The notes: generated by a model not told the origin, from the sequence alone. A stretch of 36,936 bases of DNA from Prevotella sp. (GCA_017443345.1 JAFSNR010000123.1:1-36936), one strand, 5' to 3'; positions 21,621 to 29,629 are shown, counted from the stretch's first letter. A program made the numbers and translations.

Positions 21621-22351
21621 TCTTTCTTTGTAATTCTCGCCAAATAATCATAGTGTTCACCTTCGGCCACCACCTCGGCTGCATATCTGCATCTTCCTGC
21701 CTTTTGCATCAGGGTTTCTGCATCGATATAGAGCCAATTGAAAGGTTCTCCGATGGTGTTCTTATATTGCATCCGGAAGCTATGCTCACCATAATAGTCC
21801 ATTTCGTTTGGAATATCTATCATACCTTCCTCATTCTCGAAAACGTAGCTGATATCCGATGAATCGCAGAGAGCTTGACCTCCAGGTGTCAGAATCTTGT
21901 CGAGCTGCCTGAAGAACTCTGGCATTCGTTCCAAGGTTCCCACAATGCCTATACCATTCATCAGCATCAGGATGGTATCATACTGACCCTCCAGAGTGAA
22001 GAAGTCCTGTTCCAGCACCTTCTTGACACCTCGCTCTTTCATAGTTTCTACGGAAAGAGGGGAAATATCAATTGCGGTAACATCCATACCTCGCTCTTGG
22101 AGAACCAAAGAATGACAACCAGAAGCCGCTCCTACATCCAGAATCCTCCCTTTCGCCATGTCAAGTGCCTTACGCTCTATCTCAGGCATATCCTCATAGC
22201 TGCGGAATAGTGTAGTCAGGGGTATCTCATCCTCCTCAAATATCGGGGAGAACACTCTGAGCTTGTCTGCCGTCTTAGGACGATTGGTGCTCACCATCGT
22301 CTTCCAGTAGTCGGCAATCGCTCTGCCCATTGGATCCATCTTACGATTCAT
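21617..22351 (-). CDS. Class I SAM-dependent methyltransferase
   Basis: A 244-residue protein. Motif I is GRILDVGAASGCHSLVLQERG (about residue 68), followed by VTAIDISPLSVETMKERGV and the motif-IV region YDTILMLMNGIGIVG. PEFFRQLDKILTPGGQALCDSSD is the usual post-IV segment. These bind S-adenosylmethionine; the acceptor is unknown. The first 60 residues form an extra helical region. It overlaps the upstream HAD gene by 11 bp and its stop overlaps the PLD-like remnant start, indicating an operon. Confidence 0.88.
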   Translation of the reverse strand: MNRKMDPMGRAIADYWKTMVSTNRPKTADKLRVFSPIFEEDEIPLTTLFRSYEDMPEIERKALDMAKGRILDVGAASGCHSLVLQERGMDVTAIDISPLSVETMKERGVKKVLEQDFFTLEGQYDTILMLMNGIGIVGTLERMPEFFRQLDKILTPGGQALCDSSDISYVFENEEGMIDIPNEMDYYGEHSFRMQYKNTIGEPFNWLYIDAETLMQKAGRCRYAAEVVAEGEHYDYLARITKKE

Positions 22352-23003
22352 TCTTTACAATGATTCCTATTAATTCATCTATGCTGTTAATGACAAAATC
22401 TGCTCCAGCTTCCTCAAGTTCATCCTTGGTTCCATTACCCCATGTCACGCCACAAGTCTTGGCTCCTGCATTGGCTCCCATTTGGATATCTACTGCCATA
22501 TCGCCGACTACGAGGGTTTCGCTTGCATCATAATGCATGGCACCAAGGGTTTTCAGTACTGGCTCTGGCTTCGGCTTTGCCTCTTTCACGTCGTCAGCAC
22601 CAAGTATATAAGAGATATAGTCGGCAATGCCCATATTTCGAATCAACTCTGTGAGAGAATTGCGAGATCGTGAAGAGGCAATCGTAAGTACAAAACCTTT
22701 CTGATGCAGGATAGACAGTGTTTCAACAACGCCTGGGAATGCCTCTGGGTGAATGGTTTTCAGATTCTCATTGAAGAATCTCCTGTATGTCTCAGCGCAT
22801 CGGGGGATAAGTTCCTCCTGTATGTCAGGAAACAGCGTTCTGAAACACCCTGCCAGCGGAAGTCCGATAGTGGCTGCACATTCTTCCTCGCTACGGATAG
22901 GTAAGTGCAACTCCGCTATAGTCATCTGCATAGTCGTGACGATATTCCGCCTGGTATCGCCCAGCGTGCCGTCGAAGTCGAAAATTATCAGCCCTTTGTT
23001 CAT
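22341..23003 (-). CDS. HAD-IA family hydrolase (phosphoglycolate phosphatase-like)
   Basis: A 220-residue protein with all HAD motifs: FDFDGTLGDTR (motif I, nucleophile Asp9), TIASSRSRNSL (motif II), KPKPEPVLKTL (motif III Lys) and VVGDMAVDIQMGANAG (motif IV). The helical cap between residues 20 and 90 places it in the Gph/PGMB-like group. The substrate is likely a small sugar phosphate or phosphoglycolate. It is the first gene of the unit with the methyltransferase and is driven by the minus-strand box TATCTTTG at 23074-23081 in a duplicated promoter module. Confidence 0.9.
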   Translation of the reverse strand: MNKGLIIFDFDGTLGDTRRNIVTTMQMTIAELHLPIRSEEECAATIGLPLAGCFRTLFPDIQEELIPRCAETYRRFFNENLKTIHPEAFPGVVETLSILHQKGFVLTIASSRSRNSLTELIRNMGIADYISYILGADDVKEAKPKPEPVLKTLGAMHYDASETLVVGDMAVDIQMGANAGAKTCGVTWGNGTKDELEEAGADFVINSIDELIGIIVKNES

Positions 23004-23046
23004 CGTTTCAGTTCTTGCTTTGGCAAGCGACTTACGTCGATTACAT

Positions 23047-23127
23047 CTTTGTCATTGTATCGAAATATCGTTGCAAAGATACGAAATAATTTGTATTATT
23101 CGTTATTTATTTGTAACTTTGCATCAA
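23047..23127. repeat. Duplicated divergent promoter module, copy 1
   Basis: About 80 bp that recur at 27962-28042 with close to 90% identity. It holds the minus-strand box TATCTTTG (23074-23081, for the HAD gene) and the plus-strand box TAACTTTG (23114-23121, for yjbQ), with a plus-strand TTTG at 23090-23093, 20 nt upstream. Confidence 0.8.
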
Positions 23128-23149
23128 AAAATTAGGTTAGTTTATAGAA

Positions 23150-23566
23150 ATGATGGTTCAACAAGTAGAGATAATCCTAAAACCTAAGTCTCGCGGGTTT
23201 CATTTGGTGACCAGTGAGATTCTGAGTCAGCTGCCTAAGTTGCCTAAAACAGGCATCATCAATCTATTCTGCATGCATACGAGCTGCGGACTGAGCATCA
23301 ATGAAAATGCAGACCCAGACGTTCGTGTGGATATGGAAACCATTTTCAACCGCCTCGTCCCTGAGAATCGCCCAGAATATGAGCATACTCTAGAGGGTGC
23401 AGACGACATGCCTGCTCATGCCAAGTCAACGTTGAGTGGCGTTGGCCTGACCATCCCTATAACCAACGGACGCCTGAACATGGGAACTTGGCAGGGAATC
23501 TACTTCTGCGAATACAGGAATTACGGTGGAGCAAGAAGGTTAGTAGTAACGATTATAGGAGAGTAA
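23150..23566 (+). CDS. yjbQ: YjbQ/UPF0047 family protein
   Basis: A 138-residue protein of the YjbQ family: RGFHLVTSEILSQL, INLFCMHTSCGLSINENADPDVRVDMETIFNRLVP, HTLEGADDMPAHAKSTLSG, and LNMGTWQGIYFCEYRNYGGARRLVVTI. The conserved His and Cys in MHTSCGL and the HAKS segment are present. Family members have been reported to have weak thiamine-phosphate synthase activity, but the physiological role is unclear. It is expressed from the duplicated promoter module and is followed by a 49-residue ORF and a nitroreductase. Confidence 0.9.
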   Translation: MMVQQVEIILKPKSRGFHLVTSEILSQLPKLPKTGIINLFCMHTSCGLSINENADPDVRVDMETIFNRLVPENRPEYEHTLEGADDMPAHAKSTLSGVGLTIPITNGRLNMGTWQGIYFCEYRNYGGARRLVVTIIGE

Positions 23567-23569
23567 AAT

Positions 23570-23719
23570 ATGGCATACACAGGACGATTCGGACAGTCAG
23601 ACGATTTCCGTCGCGAAGAACTGATAAGAATAATCGAACACTCTGTAGAAAACCTGACCCTACAGGAACTCGAAGCTCTGTATTATGACATGAGCACAAA
23701 GAATTATATAAACGAATAG
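23570..23719 (+). CDS. Small ORF (49 residues) between yjbQ and the nitroreductase
   Basis: Starts with ATG 3 bp after the yjbQ stop and ends 4 bp before the next start. The product opens MAYTGRFGQSDDF, with a helical middle (REELIRIIEHSVENL, then LQELEALYYDM). It is acidic and without a signal or membrane segment. The tight spacing on both sides argues for a real gene in this operon. No homology is recognised. Confidence 0.6.
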   Translation: MAYTGRFGQSDDFRREELIRIIEHSVENLTLQELEALYYDMSTKNYINE

Positions 23720-23723
23720 GAAT

Positions 23724-24425
23724 ATGAGAAAGGACATTATCAACATGGCTGCCATTGGTATTTTCACCTTGGCAATGACAGCTTGCGGAAACGCAGCAAG
23801 TAACCAACCAGAAGCAAAGGCAGAGAAATCTGTTACGGAGATTCCTGCCGACAGCATCATCAAACTGCTGGAGCCGGATAAGGCACTTGATGTCTCACTG
23901 ATGCAGGCACTCTCTGATCGTGCATCCCAGCGTGAGTTTGCCGACAAGCAGCTCTCGCTCGAAGACCTTTCTTCTCTGCTCTGGGCTGCTAATGGCGTCA
24001 ATCGCGAGGACGGCAAACGCACAGCTCCTTCTGCCGTCAATTCGCAGGATGTCGACATCTATGTCTGTATGGCCAGCGGAGCCTACCTCTATGATGCAAA
24101 ACAGAGCCAGCTTACCCGTATAACCACAGAAGACCTTCGTCCAGCAGTTTGTGGCAAGCAGCCGATGGAAGCTCCTGTATTTCTCGTAATGGTAGCCGAT
24201 ATCTCACGCTATCCTGAAGGACTTGCCTCGCAGCGTCAGCTGGTGGAGTCGTTTGCCTGCATGGATGCAGGATATGTGTCGGGCAATATCGGACTTTATT
24301 GTGCAGCAGCCAAGCTCGCCACCGTTCCCCGTGCATCGATGGACAAAGAGGCACTTACGAAGTCACTCAATCTGAAAGATACTCAGATCCCACTGCTCAA
24401 CAACCCGGTAGGGTATATGAAGTAA
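23724..24425 (+). CDS. SagB/ThcOx-type nitroreductase lipoprotein
   Basis: A 233-residue protein with a lipoprotein signal (LAMTACG, Cys at about 21) and a nitroreductase-like FMN domain. LMQALSDRASQREFADKQLSLEDLSSLLWAANGVNR is the typical SagB opening, TAPSAVNSQDVDIYV and YDAKQSQLTRI continue it, and CMDAGYVSGNIGLYCAAAKLATVP forms the core dimerisation and flavin helix. SagB-type enzymes oxidise azolines in peptide maturation or act as general flavin oxidoreductases. No peptide-maturation genes are nearby, so the general function is more likely. It is exported and lipid-anchored. Confidence 0.85.
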   Translation: MRKDIINMAAIGIFTLAMTACGNAASNQPEAKAEKSVTEIPADSIIKLLEPDKALDVSLMQALSDRASQREFADKQLSLEDLSSLLWAANGVNREDGKRTAPSAVNSQDVDIYVCMASGAYLYDAKQSQLTRITTEDLRPAVCGKQPMEAPVFLVMVADISRYPEGLASQRQLVESFACMDAGYVSGNIGLYCAAAKLATVPRASMDKEALTKSLNLKDTQIPLLNNPVGYMK

Positions 24426-24556
24426 TATGTGATTAGTCGCATAATGTAAGGATAGAAGTAGGTTTGTTTGATTTTTACTCTGTCTGATGATGATTTCCAT
24501 GACATCCGCTTGCTGTTCCCAAGAGCTATCCAAGCAGAGGGATTAGAAATAATGGC

Positions 24557-24865
24557 ATGACGATATTGAAAAGAATATGGGAACGTATCCGCTGGAAACG
24601 GCGCACGCTGTGCTGGCACCACAAGTGGCTGGGCATTGTGCTCTGTCTGTTGTTGCTGTGCTTCTGTCTGTCGGGTATCGTGCTGACCCTCTTTATCGCC
24701 CTGACCGGTTGGATGCTTCGTCCACCCATGCTGTTGCTGATTGCTGGTAAAGAGTTCAAATCACCGATAGAACATGATAATCCTTGGGAAGACAATAACA
24801 AACGAGTAATATGGAACAGAACAAAAAGAAGAACTTTCACCGTCACTTTGCGACGCCAGGGTTGA
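24557..24865 (+). pseudogene. Internally deleted PepSY-type membrane protein remnant
   Basis: The 102-residue frame opens with RKRRTLCWHHKWLGI-like sequence (WHHKWLG preceded by basic residues and followed by a long hydrophobic stretch), the N-terminal membrane helix pattern of PepSY-associated proteins. It then moves directly into LTGWMLRPPMLLLIAGK, which looks like a downstream segment of the same kind of protein. The last 30 residues are out of frame with anything recognisable and overlap the next gene by 55 bp. Full-length relatives are several hundred residues, so the middle and C-terminus have been lost. An open stretch ending FHDIRLLFPRAIQAEG lies just upstream, with its stop overlapping this start. 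Confidence 0.55.
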
Positions 24866-25521
24866 ACCTCTATTGGATCATCATCGCCTACATCATCATC
24901 GGATGGTTTTATCCCGTTATCGGACTCATCGCGCTCATCTGTATGATTGGTCCCGTATTGACCTCCATCTGGCGAGGCCGCTTTTGGTGTGGCAATGTCT
25001 GTCCGCGAGGTAACTTATACGACCGACTGCTATCGAAGTACTCACCCCACAAACCGATACCTCAGTTTGTGCGTACCTTCGGCTTCCGCCTGTTTATGGT
25101 GTTCTTCATCTTCAGTATGTTCGGCATCCAACTGACATTCACCGTTCCCTGGAGCGAGGGAGGCTTGGCTATGTGGAGCGGAATAGGTCGCGTATTCTGG
25201 ACGATTATTGTGATGACTACCATCGTCGGGGTTACGTTGAATTTCATCTATGCTCCTCGCACCTGGTGTAGTTTCTGCCCGATGGGAACCATCTCGTCAT
25301 GGGTGGCTCCAAAGCACCAGCCACTACCCAAGCCCTACACCGCTGTGCATGTAGCAGCCACCTGCCAGATGAAGTGCAAGAGTTGCGCTCGTGTCTGCCC
25401 CATGCAGCTTACGCCTTACGACAGCCGAGGTCAGGAGTCAGGTTATCTACATCCCGACTGCCTGAAGTGCGGCAAATGTACCTTGGCTTGTCCTACAAAG
25501 ATTATGTCATTAAAGAAATAG
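24811..25521 (+). CDS. Membrane-bound 4Fe-4S ferredoxin-type protein (NapH/CcoG-like)
   Basis: A 236-residue protein with about four membrane segments and paired cysteine motifs: CGNVCPRG (Cys60, Cys64) in the first half, CSFCPMG (Cys153, Cys156), then two 4Fe-4S ferredoxin motifs CQMKCKSCARVCP (from Cys185) and CLKCGKCTLACP (217-227). This is the NapH/NosR C-terminal/CcoG-like layout used to pass electrons across or along the membrane. The partner is unknown; the SagB-type nitroreductase two genes upstream is one candidate. The start ATG lies within the decayed PepSY frame. Confidence 0.87.
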   Translation: MEQNKKKNFHRHFATPGLNLYWIIIAYIIIGWFYPVIGLIALICMIGPVLTSIWRGRFWCGNVCPRGNLYDRLLSKYSPHKPIPQFVRTFGFRLFMVFFIFSMFGIQLTFTVPWSEGGLAMWSGIGRVFWTIIVMTTIVGVTLNFIYAPRTWCSFCPMGTISSWVAPKHQPLPKPYTAVHVAATCQMKCKSCARVCPMQLTPYDSRGQESGYLHPDCLKCGKCTLACPTKIMSLKK

Positions 25522-25554
25522 GAGAAAACAGGCACTTGCTGCTACAGCTCGCAT

Positions 25555-25959
25555 TTAGTCCATTCCCACGTGGCCTTCCATCCGATAAGGAAGAATACTA
25601 TCCAAAGGACGAAGCAGACCGTATAGGAATGAGGTAATCCATAACTTCCCTTGGGAATAATTGAGGTCATTCACATTTAGCGTCTCAGCCTTCAAGTGCT
25701 TATAAGCCTGACCATGATAAGCAAGGATGGCTGGAAGCTTTGGATTCTCATCGAAAAATTGCATGAACCTGAACCTGTTCTGAGCTGCTATCTGCTGACT
25801 GCAACCCAGCATTTCGGCTATCGTCTCTGCAGAATACTGAGCCATATCTCTTGCAAAGGATTCTGCCTCACTCTTGAAACGAGGTGTTGACAGGCTAATG
25901 TCAGGAACAGACTTTAGCTTGTCGTTCATGATTTTTGCGGAAGCGAGTATTATCTGCAT
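25555..25959 (-). pseudogene. yaaA: yaaA, C-terminally truncated
   Basis: The 134-residue frame matches the first half of the YaaA/UPF0246 peroxide-stress family: MQIILASAKIMN, LSTPRF, FDENPKLPAILAYHGQAYKHL, and WITSFLYGLLRPLDSILPYRMEG. Intact YaaA is about 250 residues and continues past the PYR-EG segment; here it ends four residues later. The start is normal. The gene has lost its second half, with the break next to the convergent 4Fe-4S gene. The remaining domain is unlikely to be functional. Confidence 0.8.
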
Positions 25960-26090
25960 GTTGTGCTATTTAATGGGGTCTGAACAATACTCACGTCGGC
26001 CACAGTCCACACCGTCTGCTTTGCCTTATCAACCAATGACAGGACTTCCTTGTAGTGGTTCTCGTCTGCTATGTACTTAATGAAACTCAT
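25950..26090 (-). pseudogene. N-terminal remnant of a phospholipase D-like protein, copy 2
   Basis: The frame from ATG 26090 to TAA 25950 encodes 46 residues: MSFIKYIADENHYKEVLSLV followed by DKAKQTVW and then unrelated residues. The first 30 match the beginning of PLD-like proteins of this group, which continue with a W-I-G-T-A-D segment. The gene breaks at that tryptophan. It resembles the shorter stub at 21498-21620. It lies upstream of and overlaps the yaaA remnant. Confidence 0.65.
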
Positions 26091-26100
26091 CGCATTTCCA

Positions 26101-27423
26101 TTATTTTATCTCGATTGGTGGAAGTCCAACCTCTTTTCGCCATTCATTGACACGCGAGGCATCCAGTAATGGACACAGACCGTCAGGCCCCGACTGCGTG
26201 CCATATTTCTGCGGACGGCCCTCTCGGACATCAATGCGGTCTTTCAACATAGCCAGATACATGGGGGCAATATCGCCACGACGTACTGCTTCCTCCAATT
26301 GTGGCAGGAACCTCTCCTGTTGCTCCAAAGGGTTATGCTGAAATACTAACCATACGGCCAACAAGCCAAACTCTCCGACCTGTGACTTGCGTGGAACTCC
26401 GCCTTCCGACAAGACCTCATTCACCATGACGAGGTTGGTACTGTCGGTGTCCCATGCACGTGCTCCCAACATATTATTACGACGTGTCTGCTCCGGATGC
26501 CTGTTTGCCGTCAGGCTCCATAACATACGGTCATACTGGTCACGCTCAAAGATCCACTCCAGTTTCTGTTTCAGCGGCAGGTTGTAGTTCCTGGTCTGTT
26601 TACGCAATTCAAATGTATCTCTCAGTTCAGGATAGGGACATGCCGACGGCTCTTCATAGAAGTCTTTTTCCATCTGAACGCGATGGTTGAAATAGTTCTG
26701 AGCGGCCTCGTCATTTCGTATGGCCATCATTTTCTTGGCTACCGTCGATAGTTGACTTGGCAGGATGTAACGATCTTCTGTGAAAGCCAGATCATATATT
26801 TGCTTCGCCTCTGCATACAGGCCGTCGGCAAAGAGCGAATCTGCATGGAACATCAAAGTCCAATAGTCATCTTGCGAAGCAGGAGTCGTATAACCGCCAC
26901 TTCCCTTTATCCTCCTAAGTGTGAGATTCCTCAGATGATCGAGAGCCGCACCTGCTGATTCGATATTGTGAGGGTCGCTGACATCCCAATGATAGTGGCC
27001 CAAGGTCGGATATTTCTTCGTCTCACATTGCAGCACATAGACATAGCCCTGAGTCCGTCCGTCTCTCAGATAACGGTCTATACAGATGATACGCTGGTTC
27101 TTTTTCGAGACAACTACATTGCGCCACACCTTATCTTCCGTCTGTCGCGATGCTTTCTGATAGTCAAAAGTCCTATACACAGACCATTCGCCGTTCATGC
27201 CAATCTCTGCGTCAGGCAGTGCCTGGATATAATCCTGACTGGCAAACTGATACGTTGCCATATCCACGCCGTCAAACCAACGCAGAGAATCAATGCGGAA
27301 AGGCAGCTCCTTTCGGATACTTGCTTCAAACCGCTGGGCTTCTGATATATTATTGGTCTGACAGCCCGTAAGAAAGACAAGAACTGACGCTGCTGTTCCT
27401 AACAATAGTTTTTTCTTTGTCAT
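26101..27423 (-). CDS. DUF6624 domain-containing lipoprotein
   Basis: A 440-residue protein with a lipoprotein signal (LVFLTGC, Cys21). Residues 30-300 form an uncharacterised region, with a DSLFADGLYAEAKQIYDLAFTED segment that looks like a single TPR-type helix pair. The C-terminal part (about 345-440) matches DUF6624: EGGVPRKSQVGEFGLLAVWLVFQHNPLEQQERFLPQLEEAVRRGDI, then YLAMLKDRIDVREGRPQKYGTQ and VNEWRKEVGLPP. The function is unknown. It starts 2 bp after the upstream gene, forming a two-gene unit expressed from the promoter at 27989-27996. Confidence 0.85.
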   Translation of the reverse strand: MTKKKLLLGTAASVLVFLTGCQTNNISEAQRFEASIRKELPFRIDSLRWFDGVDMATYQFASQDYIQALPDAEIGMNGEWSVYRTFDYQKASRQTEDKVWRNVVVSKKNQRIICIDRYLRDGRTQGYVYVLQCETKKYPTLGHYHWDVSDPHNIESAGAALDHLRNLTLRRIKGSGGYTTPASQDDYWTLMFHADSLFADGLYAEAKQIYDLAFTEDRYILPSQLSTVAKKMMAIRNDEAAQNYFNHRVQMEKDFYEEPSACPYPELRDTFELRKQTRNYNLPLKQKLEWIFERDQYDRMLWSLTANRHPEQTRRNNMLGARAWDTDSTNLVMVNEVLSEGGVPRKSQVGEFGLLAVWLVFQHNPLEQQERFLPQLEEAVRRGDIAPMYLAMLKDRIDVREGRPQKYGTQSGPDGLCPLLDASRVNEWRKEVGLPPIEIK

Positions 27424-27425
27424 GT

Positions 27426-27956
27426 TTATTCCATTTTTGTCATGTGATAGCCCATCCGCTTCAGCTGCATGGCAGCTCCCGTCAGGTAGAGCTGATGAAG
27501 ACAGACGACGTAGCCGTTGAAGGCCTCTTTCGTGCCAGGTTCCAGATGCTGGTGCATCAGGGCATTATAGACACGGGAGGCACACTCGCCTGTCACTTTC
27601 TCCAGAACTGTGTAGTCTATGCCCTGCAGCAAAAGCACTTCCTCACGGATGTATTCATCCATCTGGTCGTAGCCCCGCTTGTCGCGCATATAGGTATAGA
27701 GGTCTTCAATCTTCGAGTAGATCTCCCATTCCGTGTCCCACATCTTGGCAACGGCCATACCGATATACATCATCCAGCCGAGGGATGCTGAAGGGTAGTC
27801 CTGGAACTCCCTGATGCCATCGGGGATGTAAGCCTTGGCTATCTCTTCCCATTTCTCTTCGACATCGGGACATTCCGGCAAACGTTCGTCCACTTCCTTC
27901 ATCGACAGCAGGAACTGGTGCAGGTCTGTTCTCAATATCTCTTCAAAATTCTCCAT
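27426..27956 (-). CDS. Hypothetical protein
   Basis: A 176-residue soluble, acidic, mostly helical protein. Recognisable stretches include CPDVEEKWEEIAKAYIPDGIREFQDYPSASLGWMMYIGMAVAKMWD near residues 29-74 and RDKRGYDQMDEYIREEVLL near 91. I do not recognise the family, although it reads like a conserved Bacteroidales gene. It is the first gene of the unit with the DUF6624 lipoprotein and uses the second copy of the duplicated divergent promoter module. Confidence 0.8.
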   Translation of the reverse strand: MENFEEILRTDLHQFLLSMKEVDERLPECPDVEEKWEEIAKAYIPDGIREFQDYPSASLGWMMYIGMAVAKMWDTEWEIYSKIEDLYTYMRDKRGYDQMDEYIREEVLLLQGIDYTVLEKVTGECASRVYNALMHQHLEPGTKEAFNGYVVCLHQLYLTGAAMQLKRMGYHMTKME

Positions 27957-27961
27957 TGCTT

Positions 27962-28042
27962 CTTTGTCATTGTATCGAAATATCGTTGCAAAGTTACGAA
28001 AATATTTGGATTATTCGTTATTTTTTTGTAATTTTGCATCAA
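27962..28042. repeat. Duplicated divergent promoter module, copy 2
   Basis: Near-identical to 23047-23127. It contains minus-strand TAACTTTG (27989-27996, for the hypothetical gene) and plus-strand TAATTTTG (28029-28036, for the HU-like gene). The shared part includes CTTTGTCATTGTATCG and ATTATTCGTTATTT, covering both promoters. Confidence 0.8.
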
Positions 28043-28058
28043 AATAAAGTAAGGAAAT

Positions 28059-28694
28059 ATGCCACGTAAGACTGACGGAATAGAATTTGAGATTCATCCG
28101 CGCCCAACGAAGGGCGAGGACGGCAAGCCGCTGCTCTATGTGCGTCCTGCGAAAGGACGTAAGAAAAGCTTCAAGCAGCTGGAGGATTTCTGCAACAAGT
28201 ATCGCAATCTGCGCACTGGAGAACTACAGATGGTGATGAATGTAATGATGGACGTTGTTGGGCTTTGGCTGTCAGACGGCTATCGTGTAGAGACACCCAT
28301 CGGCTCGTTCGCCCCCAAGCTGAAACTGCTGGGGGAGCATACCGACCCCAAGACCATTCATGGCAGAGACATTGAGTATGCAGGCATTGAATTCATCCCT
28401 TCCAAGGAGTTCATCAAAGAAGGTGGTAAGAATCGCGAGGGCTACCGCAAGAGTGAGGCTCAGGTGGGAAACAGTCAGATGTACGACGAGAAGGCAATGG
28501 ATGAGGCTCTGCGACTCTGCCTGAAGTTGGGTTACGCGACGATTCCAGAGTTTATGATATTCAGCGGCCTGAAGCGCGACTCTGCCAAAACCTATCTCGA
28601 CAGCCTCTGCAAGGGCGAACATCCGCGTTTGTGGAAGGTGCGTGAGAGCCGCCGCTGGCTCTACTTCCCTAAACAGGATACTACTAAGGAATAA
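28059..28694 (+). CDS. HU-like DNA-binding protein with C-terminal winged helix
   Basis: A 211-residue protein. Residues 1-125 resemble the HU-like domain common in Bacteroidales: YVRPAKGRKKSFKQLEDFCNKYRNLRTGELQMVMNVMMDVVGLWLSDGYRVETPIGSFAPKLKLLG, where the G-RVETPIGSFAPKLK part corresponds to the HU beta arm. Residues 135-205 contain a helix-turn-helix-like part (DEALRLCLKLGYATIPEFMIFSGLKRDSAKTYLDSL) and a strand pair (KVRESRRWLYFP), suggesting a winged helix. It is a likely nucleoid-associated or regulatory protein. It uses the duplicated promoter module. Confidence 0.82.
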   Translation: MPRKTDGIEFEIHPRPTKGEDGKPLLYVRPAKGRKKSFKQLEDFCNKYRNLRTGELQMVMNVMMDVVGLWLSDGYRVETPIGSFAPKLKLLGEHTDPKTIHGRDIEYAGIEFIPSKEFIKEGGKNREGYRKSEAQVGNSQMYDEKAMDEALRLCLKLGYATIPEFMIFSGLKRDSAKTYLDSLCKGEHPRLWKVRESRRWLYFPKQDTTKE

Positions 28695-28745
28695 AAACCG
28701 GTTTCGACCGACCGCTCCAGCATATAAGGGCGGGTGCTCCAACAT

Positions 28746-28780
28746 ATAAGGGCGCCCGCCCTTATTTGTGCGGGCGGGCG
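28746..28780. repeat. Overlapping GC-rich inverted repeats after the HU-like gene
   Basis: ATAAGGGCG (28746-28754) pairs with 28757-28765. The same CGCCCGCCC (28753-28761) can instead pair with 28772-28780. The two hairpins exclude each other. A further direct copy of GCTCCA-CATATAAGGGCG lies at 28714-28733. No T run follows, so this is not a standard terminator. The remainder of 28695-28953 has no gene; a 7-bp hairpin TCCTCCA/TGGAGGA at 28893-28919 may end the minus-strand transcript. Confidence 0.6.
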
Positions 28781-28953
28781 TCCGAATCTGGTTAGGTACC
28801 GTCTCTCTCCCTGTTACATGCCGTCTCAATCCCTGTTTGCCCGTACTATTTCCCCTTTTCCTACGTATATTATGGCGCAGAGAAACAAATATTCCTCCAC
28901 ATCTAATTGACATGGAGGATACTTTTGTGATAATATAGGAGATATGAATGGTC

Positions 28954-29553
28954 TTATGCGGTCTCCTTGAACTCTTCTATCTCTTGGACGGCCTTGTTCA
29001 GCGAGCGCATTTCGCGATAGAAGACATAGAAGCATATAGCGAACAAGATGGCAATGGCAGTGAGATCAAAAATCAGCCTGTCTGTGCTTGGGAATGGGAT
29101 GTCTTTGCCACTATATACGTCGAAGAAAAGCCATACTAACCAGAGCAGGAGGAAGGGGATTATGATGTAAAAGTATAGTTTCTCCCTGCGTTTGTAAGTC
29201 CTCAGTCTTTTTTGTGTATTGATTACATCGTTAGCTGCCAGATACTTGTCGCGAATGGTGCTGACATTCCAGAAATTGAAAAAGGCCTCGAAAACCATCA
29301 CTATACATACGGCAATGATTGGCAGCCATGAAACGCCGACGATGCCACGTAAGGCATAAATCACCAACGGCACCAATGCCAAGTCAACGAAGCCACCCCA
29401 GACGCTCATCTGTTTAATCCACGACACGTGGCCTTTCATCGCCTCGTCAAGCAGATGTCGGCTCACAATCTCCTGCTGCTCCATGCGGCTCTTGAACTCT
29501 GCGACCTGACTGCGCAGCTGCTCCAGTTCCTGTAAGTTGTTCTGATTTTCCAT
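28954..29553 (-). CDS. Membrane protein of unknown function, partner gene of the ECF sigma factor
   Basis: A 199-residue protein. Residues 1-45 are a predicted coiled coil (LQELEQLRSQVAEFKSRMEQQEIVSRHLLDEAM). Four membrane segments follow in pairs at about 52-90 and 125-180, with a charged loop between (NVSTIRDKYLAANDVINTQKRLRTYKRREK). It lies directly downstream of an ECF sigma factor on the same strand, the usual place for an anti-sigma factor. It lacks the zinc-binding anti-sigma motif, so its role as a sigma regulator is an inference from position. Confidence 0.75.
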   Translation of the reverse strand: MENQNNLQELEQLRSQVAEFKSRMEQQEIVSRHLLDEAMKGHVSWIKQMSVWGGFVDLALVPLVIYALRGIVGVSWLPIIAVCIVMVFEAFFNFWNVSTIRDKYLAANDVINTQKRLRTYKRREKLYFYIIIPFLLLWLVWLFFDVYSGKDIPFPSTDRLIFDLTAIAILFAICFYVFYREMRSLNKAVQEIEEFKETA

Positions 29554-29605
29554 AATGTTCTGTAGTTTTTAATCGTTAAACTTCGTTTTTCGTTTCCTCG
29601 TCATG

Positions 29606-29629
29606 GCATAGCAAGCCAGCTTGCTATGC
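29606..29629 (-). repeat. 11-bp perfect hairpin just after the sigma-factor stop
   Basis: GCATAGCAAGC (29606-29616) is complementary to 29619-29629 across a 2-nt gap. It starts at the stop codon of the sigma gene and lies between it and the downstream membrane protein gene. It lacks a T run. It could be an mRNA-stabilising or attenuating hairpin. The 10-mer GCATAGCAAG also occurs at 627-636 in the structured element. Confidence 0.6.

Noticed and set aside
21557-23030. Short repeat GTTCTTGCT-TGGCAAGCG at about 21557 and 23011
   Set aside because: Two copies of a 19-mer containing a 5-bp hairpin are suggestive of a small repeat family, but two copies are too few to define one.
24459-24559. Short plus-strand frame ending FHDIRLLFPRAIQAEG before the PepSY remnant
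   Set aside because: It has no good start codon and is under 35 codons. Its ATGA overlap with the next frame suggests it may be the tail of a decayed gene, but this is too weak to list as a feature.
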